The notes beneath the pieces were generated by a model. That model was given only the letters and a program-made list of their open reading frames with translations. It was not told the DNA's origin and made no database searches. Positions 8,365 through 16,467 of a stretch of 64,000 bases of DNA are shown one piece after another. Location of the stretch: assembly GCF_013137895.1 (NCBI RefSeq), contig NZ_CP053538.1, positions 1,673,501 through 1,737,500 of the forward strand. Reading direction: 5' to 3'. The DNA comes from Hymenobacter taeanensis. GTDB lineage: Bacteria > Bacteroidota > Bacteroidia > Cytophagales > Hymenobacteraceae. The position numbers and the translations under genes were made by a program. Within the stretch, counting starts at the first letter, position 1. Every line of letters begins with the position of its first letter.

Positions 8365-8608
8365 AGGAGAGAAATGCCACGGCGTTAAGAACTGCAAAAC
8401 CGCTGGGCTTAGCGGTGGCCGTAGGTAGTAGCATAACGTAAGGCCCGGACCGGGGTTGAGCCCCGTTGAGCTGTGGCCGGTACCGCCAATTCCTCTGGCG
8501 GTTACCTCAGCATGCCCAGCAGCAGGCACTTATATCCCGTGGCGCCGGGGCAAAGGCTTAGTAAAATCTACTTTTACAGGGGGCCACGCTTTTCCGGGCG
8601 AGGTAGCT

Positions 8609-8616
8609 TACCTTTG
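8609..8616 (+). promoter_or_regulatory. Bacteroidetes -7 box TACCTTTG of the thioredoxin operon
   Basis: TACCTTTG matches the Bacteroidetes -7 consensus TAnnTTTG exactly. Transcription should start near 8621, giving a leader of about 55 bases that includes the palindrome at 8623-8641. No clear -33 TTTG is visible. Confidence 0.6.
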
Positions 8617-8622
8617 CACCCC

Positions 8623-8641
8623 GATAAGAATTATTCTTATC
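8623..8641. promoter_or_regulatory. 19-base palindrome, possible Fur/PerR-type operator
   Basis: GATAAGAATTATTCTTATC is a palindrome with 9-base arms around a single central T. It lies just downstream of the predicted transcription start of the thioredoxin operon, where a bound repressor would block transcription. It agrees with the classical 19-base Fur box at 14 of 19 positions, including the outer GATAA/TTATC. Binding by a Fur-family regulator (Fur, PerR or Zur) is inference. Confidence 0.5.
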
Positions 8642-8675
8642 TGGCCATTTCTTTTGTTCACCAAATTCTGTTGTA

Positions 8676-8993
8676 ATGCCCGTTACGAAAGCCACTGATG
8701 CCGATTTCCGCCAGCTCCTCGATCAGCATGAAAAGGTAGTGGTGAAATACTACGCCGACTGGTGTGGCAACTGCCGGCTGTTCTCGCCAAAGTTCAAGCG
8801 CCTCTCCGAGGCTGAGCCCGAGGTTGCTTTTCTGGATGTAAACGCTGAGTCTAGCCCCGAGGCCCGCAAGCTGGCTAACGTTACCAACCTGCCCTACTTT
8901 GCCGTGTTCCGCAACGGCGAGTTGCTAGAAACGCTGGCCGCCAGCAAGGAAGAAGCCGTAGTGGAGCTGATTTCGAAACTCCACGCTAACTAA
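8676..8993 (+). CDS. Small thioredoxin with WCGNC active site
   Basis: This 105-residue single-domain thioredoxin has the redox site W29-C30-G31-N32-C33 and the cis-proline Pro73 (NLPYF). The usual motif is CGPC; Asn at the third position should alter the redox potential. There is no signal peptide, so it should act in the cytoplasm, reducing disulfides or serving a peroxidase. It is the first gene of a two-gene operon with the 80-residue protein nine bases downstream, and is preceded by an exact -7 box and a palindrome that could bind a metal- or peroxide-responsive repressor. Family assignment is firm; the stress role is inferred from the site. Confidence 0.93.
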   Translation: MPVTKATDADFRQLLDQHEKVVVKYYADWCGNCRLFSPKFKRLSEAEPEVAFLDVNAESSPEARKLANVTNLPYFAVFRNGELLETLAASKEEAVVELISKLHAN

Positions 8994-9002
8994 GCTGCCC
9001 CT

Positions 9003-9245
9003 ATGAAAATGCCCGTTATCAAGCGCCTGGTAGAAACCCAGACGCTGGAAAACCTGGTAGCCGCCGAGGAAGCGCTGCTGGAAGAGCAGCCCCTGCCGTT
9101 TGAGGTAGAAGGCGAAGACGAAGGCGAAAAGCTTACCCATATTTTCGCGGCCATCTTCATTCTCAACCACATGCGCGAGAATGGCTCCCAGTTCAAAGAC
9201 GCCCTGCGCGAATACACTAAAAAAGTGCGGGTATCTATCAGCTAG
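9003..9245 (+). CDS. Conserved small acidic protein downstream of thioredoxin
   Basis: The 80-residue product is predicted helical, with an acidic middle (EEALLEEQPLPFEVEGEDEGEKL) and a basic C-terminal end (REYTKKVRVSIS). It has no cysteine, signal peptide or membrane segment. I do not recognise a functional family. It starts nine bases after the thioredoxin stop, so it is almost certainly co-transcribed and probably cofunctional, for instance as a partner of the thioredoxin. The UAG stop is part of a TAGGCCAC motif. A long palindromic terminator follows. Confidence 0.75.
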   Translation: MKMPVIKRLVETQTLENLVAAEEALLEEQPLPFEVEGEDEGEKLTHIFAAIFILNHMRENGSQFKDALREYTKKVRVSIS

Positions 9246-9275
9246 GCCACCTCACCCCTGCTGCGTAGTACCGCT

Positions 9276-9327
9276 CTAACGCCACAGCGCCTGCTTTCCT
9301 AGTGGAAGGCAGGCGCTGTGGCGTTAG
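9276..9327. terminator. Bidirectional hairpin terminator between convergent genes
   Basis: Perfect 19-base arms (9276-9294 and 9309-9327) enclose a 14-base loop that itself contains TTCC/GGAA. It lies between the convergent thioredoxin operon and a TetR-type gene. There is no T-run, so efficiency as an intrinsic terminator is uncertain. Confidence 0.7.
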
Positions 9328-9342
9328 GCCTAATCGCAGGAA

Positions 9343-9957
9343 CTAGATGCGGGCGAAATGCGCCGCCGCCAGCCGGATGCCTTCGTCGGTGCAAATGCCC
9401 CGGATGTAGTACAGGTAGATGCTCCGGAACACCTCGGCCAGGTTGTAGCGGCTGGGCGGAAACACCGCCGTATTCAGAATCAGCTGCATCTGCTCCAGAA
9501 TAATCTTGGTTACCAGCCCAATGTTGATGTCGCCCCGGAATTGGCGCTGCAGCACGCCTTCGTTCAGCAGACCGTGAATCTGGGGAGTTGAGTACGTGCT
9601 TAGGTGCAGCAGCAGCACCTCCCATACCCGCGGGCATTCCTGCTGCAGGGCTACATAGTCGGTTTTAGGGGCTCGCTGCATTTCCGCAATGCCGTGTTTA
9701 AGCAGAGCCAGTATGCGCTCAACCGGAGAGCCCAGCGGCGCTAGCAACTGCTGGTGTTCCCGCTTCTGGCGCTCCAGGTCATAGCGCGTGGCCTGCACCA
9801 AAAATTCTTCCTTGTTCTGAAAGGCTGCCTGAAAGGCATCAGGCGTGAGCCCTAGGCCAGTAATCAGGTCGTTTTCTGATAACTCAGTTATACCACCGGC
9901 GCGGTTAAATAAAACCTGCACCTGCTCAAGCAGGCGGGTCTTGTCAGTTTGATTCAT
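9343..9957 (-). CDS. TetR-type transcriptional regulator
   Basis: The product is 204 residues. The N-terminal ~60 residues fit a TetR DNA-binding domain: the region around GLGLTPDAFQAAFQNKEEFLVQAT resembles the family's second and third helices followed by FxNKEEL. The remainder is an all-helical ligand/dimerisation domain with no recognisable pocket residues. It is a close paralogue of the protein at 10187-10798; both end in an RG(I/L)CTxEGxRL-type segment and HFxRI. Such regulators usually repress an adjacent efflux or metabolic gene, but no obvious target adjoins it. Autoregulation from the 9958-10186 spacer is possible. Confidence 0.75.
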   Translation of the reverse strand: MNQTDKTRLLEQVQVLFNRAGGITELSENDLITGLGLTPDAFQAAFQNKEEFLVQATRYDLERQKREHQQLLAPLGSPVERILALLKHGIAEMQRAPKTDYVALQQECPRVWEVLLLHLSTYSTPQIHGLLNEGVLQRQFRGDINIGLVTKIILEQMQLILNTAVFPPSRYNLAEVFRSIYLYYIRGICTDEGIRLAAAHFARI

Positions 9958-10186
9958 AGGGAGGTTAAGGGAGAGAGCACACTACCGCATTGCTGCTCCC
10001 ACTAAAGTACGTTTCTTTCAGACCGGGCTCGCAATCTTCCGGCCAATATTTCATACGCATTCGGGGCTACTCAGGTAACTACCTAAACTGATGCATCTTA
10101 AACAGGAAGACCATCCTTAGTTAATAGCTCAACCGCGTACTAAAAGAGAAAACGCCACCGCTCCGGAACTACTTTAGCGACCCCAG

Positions 10187-10798
10187 CTATATACGCTCAA
10201 AATGCAGAGCAACTAGGCGCAGGCCCTCTACAGTGCATAGGCCGCGCACATAGGGCGCAAACATACTCCGGTAGATATCGGCCTGGTTTACGTGGTCGGG
10301 GGGAAAATAAGCCTCGTTCATAATCAGGTTCATCAGCGCCATCATGATGTGCGTAATCATGCCGGGCTCCAGATCAGCCCGGAACTGACCCTCTTGAATG
10401 CCCTCCTGCAGCAGGCGCGTGAGCAACGGAAACGAGTACACGTAGAGGTGTTCCTGAATCAGGCCCCAGCTCTCCGGGTACTGCTCCCGCAGCACCTGAT
10501 AATCGTAGTGGGGGGAGCTGCGCAGCTCCTGCAGGCTGTGATGCAGCAAGGCCAGCAGGCACTCAACCGGGGTAGCCAGGTTAGCGAAAAGCTCATCGTG
10601 CTCCTGGCGCTGGCGCTGCAGGTTTTGCTGGGTAGTGAGACGCAGCAAACCCGCCTTGCTGCCAAAGATCTCCCGGAACGCCGGTACGGTCAGGTCAAGG
10701 GCTACGGCCAGCTGCTCTTCGTGCAGAATGCCAACGCCTACCTGGCGTAGCAGCTCATTGGCGCGCTCTATTAATTGGCGGAGTACAGTGTCCTCCAT
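10187..10798 (-). CDS. TetR-type transcriptional regulator, paralogue of the 9343 gene
   Basis: The start is placed at 10798 (MEDTVLRQLIERANELLRQVG), matching the length and N-terminus of the neighbouring paralogue; an in-frame Met 14 codons upstream is less likely. It carries the TetR-like N-terminal helix-turn-helix (ALDLTVPAFREIFGSKAGLL) and a helical C-terminal domain. Similarity with the adjacent paralogue covers the full length and is highest at the C-terminus, so the pair probably arose by tandem duplication. Ligand and target genes are unknown. The carotenoid genes lie immediately upstream on the same strand, but control of them would be a guess. Confidence 0.75.
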   Translation of the reverse strand: MEDTVLRQLIERANELLRQVGVGILHEEQLAVALDLTVPAFREIFGSKAGLLRLTTQQNLQRQRQEHDELFANLATPVECLLALLHHSLQELRSSPHYDYQVLREQYPESWGLIQEHLYVYSFPLLTRLLQEGIQEGQFRADLEPGMITHIMMALMNLIMNEAYFPPDHVNQADIYRSMFAPYVRGLCTVEGLRLVALHFERI

Positions 10799-10864
10799 AA
10801 GTACTTCGGATAAAAAAAGTAGACCATCCGCTCGCACCAACTGGGTGCTAAACGTCCAGCTGGC

Positions 10865-11548
10865 CTAGAATAGCATACTCAGCCCGAAAAAAAACAGAAG
10901 CTGCAGTAAGTACACAAAAGGGACCAGTGGGTTGCGCTTGCTAATCTCCATACGATTGAAATATACCTGCAGAATGAGGGCTACTGCAAACCAACCCTTG
11001 AAATTTTGCAGCGGAATGATGTTGTAGCGCCAGCTCCAGAAGCCGTACTGAATGGCAACGGGCTCAATGCACAAATCCATGCCCACCAGCAGAAGCGCCG
11101 CCACCACGGCCTTCAGAAAGCCTGGTAGCCGGAGGTAGTTAGCCAGCACGCCACCCATGTACGTGAGCATAAACCAATTGAGCCCAATGATCAGGGGTAC
11201 CCCCAGCCATTGCAGGCCTAGCGTGGGGCCATACTCATACTGCCCAAAGATGGCCCCCGTCTGGATGCCGGCCACTTCCACAAAGAAGCCCACCAGCACG
11301 GTTACCACGGCAAAACTCCAGAAGGTGGCGTCGCGCCGGGGCTGAAAGGCCACCAGCAGGCCGGCCGTAAGCAGCAGGTTCAGGGGCACAAACTGCAGGT
11401 AAAACGACTTGTCTTGTGCAAAGCCCAGCCCCAGAAACCCCGTAACGTGAAAAAGCAGCAGCACCCCCTGGGCCAGCCGCAAGCGGCGCCGTGCCGCATC
11501 GGGCACCACAGTAGTTATGGGTTGAGGCTGTTGGGTTGGTTCGGTCAT
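10865..11548 (-). CDS. cruF: CruF-like carotenoid hydratase, membrane protein
   Basis: The start is at 11548 (MTEPTQQPQPITT); the long upstream open frame overlaps the desaturase gene antisense-fashion and looks non-coding. The 227-residue protein has six or so hydrophobic segments and resembles the CruF carotenoid biosynthesis family (DUF422), with characteristic stretches such as FFVEVAGIQTGAIFGQYEYG and GMDLCIEPVAIQYGFWSW. CruF-type enzymes hydrate the psi end group of acyclic or monocyclic carotenoids in the membrane, giving a 1'-hydroxy product. Placement directly downstream of a crtD-like desaturase fits a route to flexixanthin- or saproxanthin-like pigments. Its stop codon lies within a TGGCCTAG motif. 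Confidence 0.85.
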   Translation of the reverse strand: MTEPTQQPQPITTVVPDAARRRLRLAQGVLLLFHVTGFLGLGFAQDKSFYLQFVPLNLLLTAGLLVAFQPRRDATFWSFAVVTVLVGFFVEVAGIQTGAIFGQYEYGPTLGLQWLGVPLIIGLNWFMLTYMGGVLANYLRLPGFLKAVVAALLLVGMDLCIEPVAIQYGFWSWRYNIIPLQNFKGWFAVALILQVYFNRMEISKRNPLVPFVYLLQLLFFFGLSMLF

Positions 11549-11664
11549 CAGAGGCAAATAAAAATTCTCACGCAAAACTACAAGCGGCGCCCCCAGAACA
11601 AGGCTAGCGCCTGGTAGTTCAGCAAAACGTGCTGGCAGCGCCCAGCGTTTCCGTTGTCTGCCAG

Positions 11665-13170
11665 CTACCGGGTAATCAGGTCGGCCACAATGCGGGCTGA
11701 GAGCAGGCAGAGCGGAATGCCGCCGCCGGGGTGCACTGAGCCCCCGCAAAAGTACAGGCCTTCCAGTTGCTGCGAAAAGTTGGGGTGCCGCAGAAAGGCC
11801 GCCATTGTGTTGTTGGAGGAGCTTCCGTATAACGCCCCGCCAAACGAGGAGGTTCGGGCCGCAATGCCCGGCGGGTCCCACACGTGCTCGGCCCGTATCA
11901 ACGGGCCTACGTCGGTGCCCAGGGCCTTGCTCACGCGGGCCAGTACCGCCTGCCGGGTGCGCGCCACCAGTGTAGGCCAGTCCTGCCCCTGGTCATGGGG
12001 TACGTTCACCATCACAAACCAGTTCTCATGCCCCTCGGGCGCATCGGTAGGCGTGTGGCCGCTGGTGATGTTCACGTACACTGTAGGGTCAGCGGAAACC
12101 GTCTTATCCTGGAAAATAGCGTCGAACTCACGCTTATAATCTTCGGAAAAAAATATGTTGTGCACGCCCAGCTGCGGGAAGCGCCGGCCAACGCCCCAGT
12201 AGAATATCAGGGCCGACGACGAGCGGGGTTGCCGCAACGTACGCTCGGGGGCCGGCTGCCCGCGCAACAGGTGGCGGTAGGTGGGCACCACATCCATGTT
12301 GCTGATGATCAGCCCAAAATCGTAAACCTCTTGGCTGGTGCGTAGGCCAGTCACGCGGCCCGCAGCAGTTAGTATTTCCTCCACCGGCTCGTTGTAGCGG
12401 AACTGCACGCCCAGTTCCTCAGCCAGCTTTACCAGGCTTTCGGCAATGGCGTAGATGCCGCCTTCGGGGTAGAAGGCGCCCAACCCATGCTCCAGGTGCG
12501 GAATCATGCTGAGCGTGGCGGGAGCCTGGTAGGGGTCGGAGCCGTTGTAGGTAGCAAACCGGTCGAAGAGCTGCACCAAACGCGGTTCCTGCGGGAATGC
12601 GGCCGCGTGGCGCTGGTGCATGGTGCTGGTGAGACCCAGCGTGGGCAAGGCCGCCAGCGCCTTCAGCACATCTGGCGAGAGGTAGGTGCTGGCCTTGTGC
12701 AGTGATTTTTGCAGGAAGGTATCGGCGGTGGCGTCGTAGGCCGCTTGGCTACGTTTGAGGAAGGCTCGCACCTCCGCGGCGGGCACGCCCAGCTTCTGCT
12801 CTACTTCCTGAGCAAACTTCTCCTCGTCGGCCCAGGCAGTGAGCTGGATACCATCGGGGAAGAAGTACTGGGTAATGGGGTCGAGGCGCTGGTAGCGGAA
12901 GTGCTCTTGGGGGTCGCGGCCAGCCAGCCGGAACAGTTCATCTACTAAGTGCGGCAGCGTAAACAACGAGGGGCCCCCGTCAAAGCGGTAGCCGCCCGGC
13001 AGCACCAGCTGGTGCATCTTGCCCCCAAAGCTCTCCTGCGCCTCAAATACCGTGACTTTATGCCCCGCCAGCGCCAGCCGTACGGCCGTAGCAATACCGC
13101 CAATGCCGGCCCCAATAATAGCGGCGGGCTGTTTGGGGGAGCTGGACTTGCGGAAACGAGCGGCAGGCAT
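11665..13170 (-). CDS. crtD: CrtI/CrtD-family carotenoid desaturase
   Basis: This is a 501-residue FAD-dependent carotenoid desaturase. Starting at 13170 (MPAARFRK), the dinucleotide-binding motif GAGIGG (residues 20-25) is followed by a VTVFEA segment. The family C-terminal block, YFCGGSVHPGGGIPLCLLSAR, is intact. The adjacent CruF-like gene and the general sequence type favour CrtD (1-hydroxycarotenoid 3,4-desaturase) over phytoene desaturase CrtI, but the two cannot be separated with certainty by eye. No crtB, crtY or crtZ is in the window, so the rest of the pathway is elsewhere. Transcription continues into cruF after a 116-base gap. Confidence 0.85.
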   Translation of the reverse strand: MPAARFRKSSSPKQPAAIIGAGIGGIATAVRLALAGHKVTVFEAQESFGGKMHQLVLPGGYRFDGGPSLFTLPHLVDELFRLAGRDPQEHFRYQRLDPITQYFFPDGIQLTAWADEEKFAQEVEQKLGVPAAEVRAFLKRSQAAYDATADTFLQKSLHKASTYLSPDVLKALAALPTLGLTSTMHQRHAAAFPQEPRLVQLFDRFATYNGSDPYQAPATLSMIPHLEHGLGAFYPEGGIYAIAESLVKLAEELGVQFRYNEPVEEILTAAGRVTGLRTSQEVYDFGLIISNMDVVPTYRHLLRGQPAPERTLRQPRSSSALIFYWGVGRRFPQLGVHNIFFSEDYKREFDAIFQDKTVSADPTVYVNITSGHTPTDAPEGHENWFVMVNVPHDQGQDWPTLVARTRQAVLARVSKALGTDVGPLIRAEHVWDPPGIAARTSSFGGALYGSSSNNTMAAFLRHPNFSQQLEGLYFCGGSVHPGGGIPLCLLSARIVADLITR

Positions 13171-13235
13171 AGAACAAGGAATGGGGTGAGAGGCTAGTGG
13201 TAAACCGGCCAAGGCGGTAGCAGTTCATTTGTGTG

Positions 13236-14525
13236 CTACTCTGTGCGCTTGATCCGCTGATAGCGCAGCTTGGTGGGCTGAGCTGGATCAAGGTAGAAAA
13301 CATAGGAAACGCTCGACACTTCAGATTCAATCATAAATCGCGTTTCTGCTGGACGCTGGGGCAGGCGGAAACGCTCCATCTGCCGAAACGGTATTTCCTG
13401 AAGGGCAGTGGGGTTGTGCTTGTCGAGCCAGTACAGGCCGCGCTTCTCATCCAGTAGATAATACGAGTGGAGTTGCCACGCATAGTGCCGGGGCACTTGG
13501 TTGAACATCACTCCACCAGTGCCATCGAAGCGAAACTTGTTCAACACCTTCCCTTCCGTGTTGATTACGAAAGAGTTTGGCGCGCTGCGCATTCGCGGGT
13601 CTTCCACCCAGTCTGTCTCACCGAAGCCGGCACTTACCGGCATGTCCGCTGCCTCCGCTTCTGTATTCCTCGCTCTCGGTTGATACTCTCCGTACCGATG
13701 CACAACGAGCAACGTACTGTCCGTCAGCATAAAGGCAGCTACTATTTGCGCCTTGGGTTTCCGTAGGCTTATCAGGCGGCCGGTGGGCTGCACCAGGCCC
13801 TGGCAGGTTAGCACGGTACCATTGGGCAGCATACGGGGCTCACAGTCGGGGCTATCCCAATTAGACTCGTAGCTGTTTACGATACGGCGCACCCGACCAT
13901 CCAGGCCCAGCACCAGCACGCACTTTTGCCACACGTCGCTATACGGGATTCCAATATCCAGGGTAAAGGCCAAGGTTTGGCTAGGAGTATGACCACCAAT
14001 GAATTTGGGCCTATTTGGCTCACTCACCGTCACAATATCGCGGCCGGCTACACCGTAGAACTCAGCTTTGCGCAGGCGCCGCTGGAACACCCGTCGCCCC
14101 ACCGAATCAAGCAGCGTAATGACCTGACCACCCTCATAGCCACGCACGCGCCGGGTTGTAGCGAAGGTGCTGGTGTCCTCGGCAAACGCCCCACCCGTAA
14201 TGCCCTCCGACTCCGCGGTCAGGGGCTTAGTAGAATCAGTTTCGGCGCGCAGCAGCAAGCGGTAACGCTGCTTGCCCAAATGAAATGTTGTGTCGCGGCC
14301 TGAGAAGTAGCCCAAGTGGGTGCGGCTGACATCCGTGGTATCGGGTGGAGTGGGTTGGGCCGGCGGTAGGGCCACCGTCATGGCAGTGTCGGTAGCGCGG
14401 ATGGGCGCGGCGGTTCGTTCAGCAGCCTGGCGCTGCTCGCAGGCAGTTAAGATCAGACTAGCAGCTCCTAACGTGAGAAAGGGATTACGTCTAATAGGCC
14501 TATTAACAACCGGTTCGCTCAGCAT
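13236..14525 (-). CDS. Lipoprotein of unknown function
   Basis: The 429-residue product has an N-terminal lipoprotein signal (LILTAC, lipidated Cys29), a Pro/Thr-rich linker to about residue 70, and then a mostly beta region. Recurrent strand-turn patterns such as LVLGLDGRVRRIVNSY and SFVINTEGKVLNKFRFDGTGG suggest a propeller-like fold, similar to the 6-bladed sensor-type lipoproteins of Bacteroidetes. That assignment is a visual guess. No catalytic motif is evident. It sits between crtD and rlmI on the same strand with short gaps but shows no functional link with them. Confidence 0.7.
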   Translation of the reverse strand: MLSEPVVNRPIRRNPFLTLGAASLILTACEQRQAAERTAAPIRATDTAMTVALPPAQPTPPDTTDVSRTHLGYFSGRDTTFHLGKQRYRLLLRAETDSTKPLTAESEGITGGAFAEDTSTFATTRRVRGYEGGQVITLLDSVGRRVFQRRLRKAEFYGVAGRDIVTVSEPNRPKFIGGHTPSQTLAFTLDIGIPYSDVWQKCVLVLGLDGRVRRIVNSYESNWDSPDCEPRMLPNGTVLTCQGLVQPTGRLISLRKPKAQIVAAFMLTDSTLLVVHRYGEYQPRARNTEAEAADMPVSAGFGETDWVEDPRMRSAPNSFVINTEGKVLNKFRFDGTGGVMFNQVPRHYAWQLHSYYLLDEKRGLYWLDKHNPTALQEIPFRQMERFRLPQRPAETRFMIESEVSSVSYVFYLDPAQPTKLRYQRIKRTE

Positions 14526-14545
14526 CGCATCAAGCAGTAAGCGCC

Positions 14546-15733
14546 CTACTCCACCGCCAGCACCAGCCCCTTTAGGTACTCGCCCTCGGGGTGAAACAGG
14601 CTCACGGGGTGGTCGGCGGGCTGGGTGAGGCGGTGCAGGATGCGGGCGGGGCGGCCGGCCTCAATGGCGGCGGCCAGCACGGCCCCCTCAAACAGTTCCG
14701 CCGATACTACCTGCGAGCAGCTGAAGGTAAACAGCAGCCCACCCGGCGCAATATGCTTAATACCAGCCGCGTTCAGGCGCTTGTAGCCCATGAGGGCATT
14801 ATGGCGGGCCGAGAGGTGCTTAGCGAAGGCCGGCGGATCAAGCACGATGAGGTCGTACTGCTCCTCGGTGTCCTTCATGAAGGTAAACACATCCTGCGCG
14901 AAAGCCTCGTGCTTGCTCGCCAGGCCCGTGAGGGCGGCGTTGCGCTCAGTCAGCTCGATGGCTTTCTTGGAGCTGTCCACGGAGTGCACCAGCTCAGCGC
15001 CGGCCTCCAGAGCGTAGCTGCTGAAGCCGCCGGTATAGCAGAACGTGTTGAGCACGCGGCGGCCGGGGGCATAGCGGGCCAGCAGGCTGCGGTTGTCGCG
15101 CTGGTCAATGAAGAAGCCGGTCTTCTGCCCCGACTCCCAATCGACGGCAAAGGGGTGGCCGTTCTCCTGCACAATGTGCTCCTGCCCGTTGCCCTCCCCG
15201 AAGAGGTAGCCGTTTTGGGCACCGGGGGCGGCTTTAGCAGGCACGGTTTCTGCGCTTTTGTCGTAGATGGCGCGGAGGCCAGGTATTATGGCCTGCAGCG
15301 CCGCCGCAATGAGGGGGCGAGCCTTGTACATGCCGGCGCTGTGAGCCTGCACCACGGCCACGTCGCCGTATACGTCAATGATAAGACCAGGCACGCCGTC
15401 GCCCTCGGCGTGGGTGAGGCGGTACACATTGGTATTGCCAGTGCCGGTGAGGCCTAGGCCCTGGCGCAGCTGGTAGGCATTGCGCAGCCGCGCTTCCCAA
15501 AAGTCAGCATCGGGCAGTTGGGCATCGGGGCCAAAGTCGAGCATGCGCACGGCAATGGAGCCGGGAGCGTAGTGGCCTACGCCCAACAGTTCCCCGTTGG
15601 CAGCCTGCACCTGCACTACCTCACCTTCTACCACCTCACCCTGCATGCGGCCAATAGCCCCCGAAAACACCCAGGGGTGGCGGCGACGAAGGGATTGATC
15701 TTTACCGGGTTTGAGCGTGATAGTGGCAGGCAT
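14546..15733 (-). CDS. rlmI: 23S rRNA m5C methyltransferase, RlmI family
   Basis: The 395-residue protein has an N-terminal PUA-like domain (residues ~1-75, with RRRHPWVFSGAI) and a C-terminal Rossmann methyltransferase domain. Key motifs are GQKTGFFIDQRDNR, the SAM-binding TFCYTGGFSSYA (motif I), LDPPAFAK (motif IV) and FSCSQ. This combination is that of RlmI, which methylates C1962 of 23S rRNA using S-adenosylmethionine. The catalytic Cys is probably that in FSCS. The length matches the E. coli enzyme. An exact -7 box lies 27 bases upstream (15760-15767), giving a short leader. Family assignment is strong; the exact target base is by homology. Confidence 0.9.
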   Translation of the reverse strand: MPATITLKPGKDQSLRRRHPWVFSGAIGRMQGEVVEGEVVQVQAANGELLGVGHYAPGSIAVRMLDFGPDAQLPDADFWEARLRNAYQLRQGLGLTGTGNTNVYRLTHAEGDGVPGLIIDVYGDVAVVQAHSAGMYKARPLIAAALQAIIPGLRAIYDKSAETVPAKAAPGAQNGYLFGEGNGQEHIVQENGHPFAVDWESGQKTGFFIDQRDNRSLLARYAPGRRVLNTFCYTGGFSSYALEAGAELVHSVDSSKKAIELTERNAALTGLASKHEAFAQDVFTFMKDTEEQYDLIVLDPPAFAKHLSARHNALMGYKRLNAAGIKHIAPGGLLFTFSCSQVVSAELFEGAVLAAAIEAGRPARILHRLTQPADHPVSLFHPEGEYLKGLVLAVE

Positions 15734-15759
15734 GGCAGCAAAAGTTGAAAAGCGGACTG

Positions 15760-15767
15760 CAAAGGTA
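15760..15767 (-). promoter_or_regulatory. -7 box TACCTTTG of rlmI
   Basis: On the minus strand the sequence reads TACCTTTG, an exact match to TAnnTTTG, ending 26 bases before the rlmI start codon. The predicted leader is about 20 bases. No clear -33 element is seen. Confidence 0.6.
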
Positions 15768-15831
15768 CACCATAGCCCGGCGGTGGCCTAGCTTCGGGGC
15801 AACAGCCCTGGTGAGCAAGCTACATCTTCTC

Positions 15832-16371
15832 TTAACCGAACGGATCGAGGTAGGCTACCAGCACCGCCAGTGCCGCCAGGCCCGCCAGAATAGCCCATAC
15901 CGGACCACCCCAAATCAACAGCCCAATCAGGCTGATAGGTAGCACCACCAGCCCCAGCACACCCAACACGGTAGTGCCTAGGCCTACTTCAGTAGTATGG
16001 CGTGGCCCGGCAGCCCGGCGCACGCCTTGCGCCGCAGGCCGCACCAGCAAGGGCTTTAGTGCCTGCCCGGGTGCCGCAGCTTGCGCTACTGCCCGCCGCA
16101 GCTGTTGCCGTAGCTGGCGCGATTTCAGTAAGGGAGGCTGTACCACCTTAACCGCCTTTGGCGGGGTAGAAGCTGCCTCAGTTGCCACTGGAGCGTGGGT
16201 AACCTCAATTACCGGTGCCGGAGCTGGCCTGGCAGCTACGCTAGGAGCCGGCCGAAACTGAAACGCCGACTGCGCACTGCGGCACCCCGACGCAAGCGTG
16301 AGGAGCAGCAGGGACAGAGAAAGATGCAGGAAAAGCCGGGTACGGCGAGCAGAAGTACAGATCATACGCAT
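15832..16371 (-). CDS. Small lipoprotein with two C-terminal membrane segments
   Basis: About 179 residues: a signal peptide ending LASGC (lipobox), a Pro/Ala-rich low-complexity region (PAPSVAARPAPAPVIEV...), a basic stretch (SRQLRQQLRRAVAQ), and two closely spaced hydrophobic segments (TTVLGVLGLVVLPISLIGLLIW and GPVWAILAGLAALAVLVAYL). The start could also be 16365; an in-frame TTG at 16395 is less likely. I recognise the general pattern of small Bacteroidetes envelope proteins but no function. The two membrane segments after a lipid anchor are unusual and would place the C-terminus in the inner membrane. Confidence 0.65.
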   Translation of the reverse strand: MRMICTSARRTRLFLHLSLSLLLLTLASGCRSAQSAFQFRPAPSVAARPAPAPVIEVTHAPVATEAASTPPKAVKVVQPPLLKSRQLRQQLRRAVAQAAAPGQALKPLLVRPAAQGVRRAAGPRHTTEVGLGTTVLGVLGLVVLPISLIGLLIWGGPVWAILAGLAALAVLVAYLDPFG

Positions 16372-16467
16372 GGGCAAAACCAGAAGCAGGCGCAAGCTAC
16401 GCTACTTGCTGCGGTCCTATACGGGAGCTGGCCGGTTGGCGCTGCCCTACCGTTTGGTTTTCGTGCA

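Noticed and set aside
11549..11881. Long N-terminal extension of the cruF-like protein
   Set aside because: The extension is Arg/Pro-rich without membrane character and overlaps the desaturase coding sequence; MTEPTQQ at 11548 is a natural start.
14591..15457. Long plus-strand open frame of 288 codons opposite rlmI
   Set aside because: It is antisense to a gene with full family motifs and has low-complexity Ala/Gly/Val composition typical of GC-rich shadow frames.
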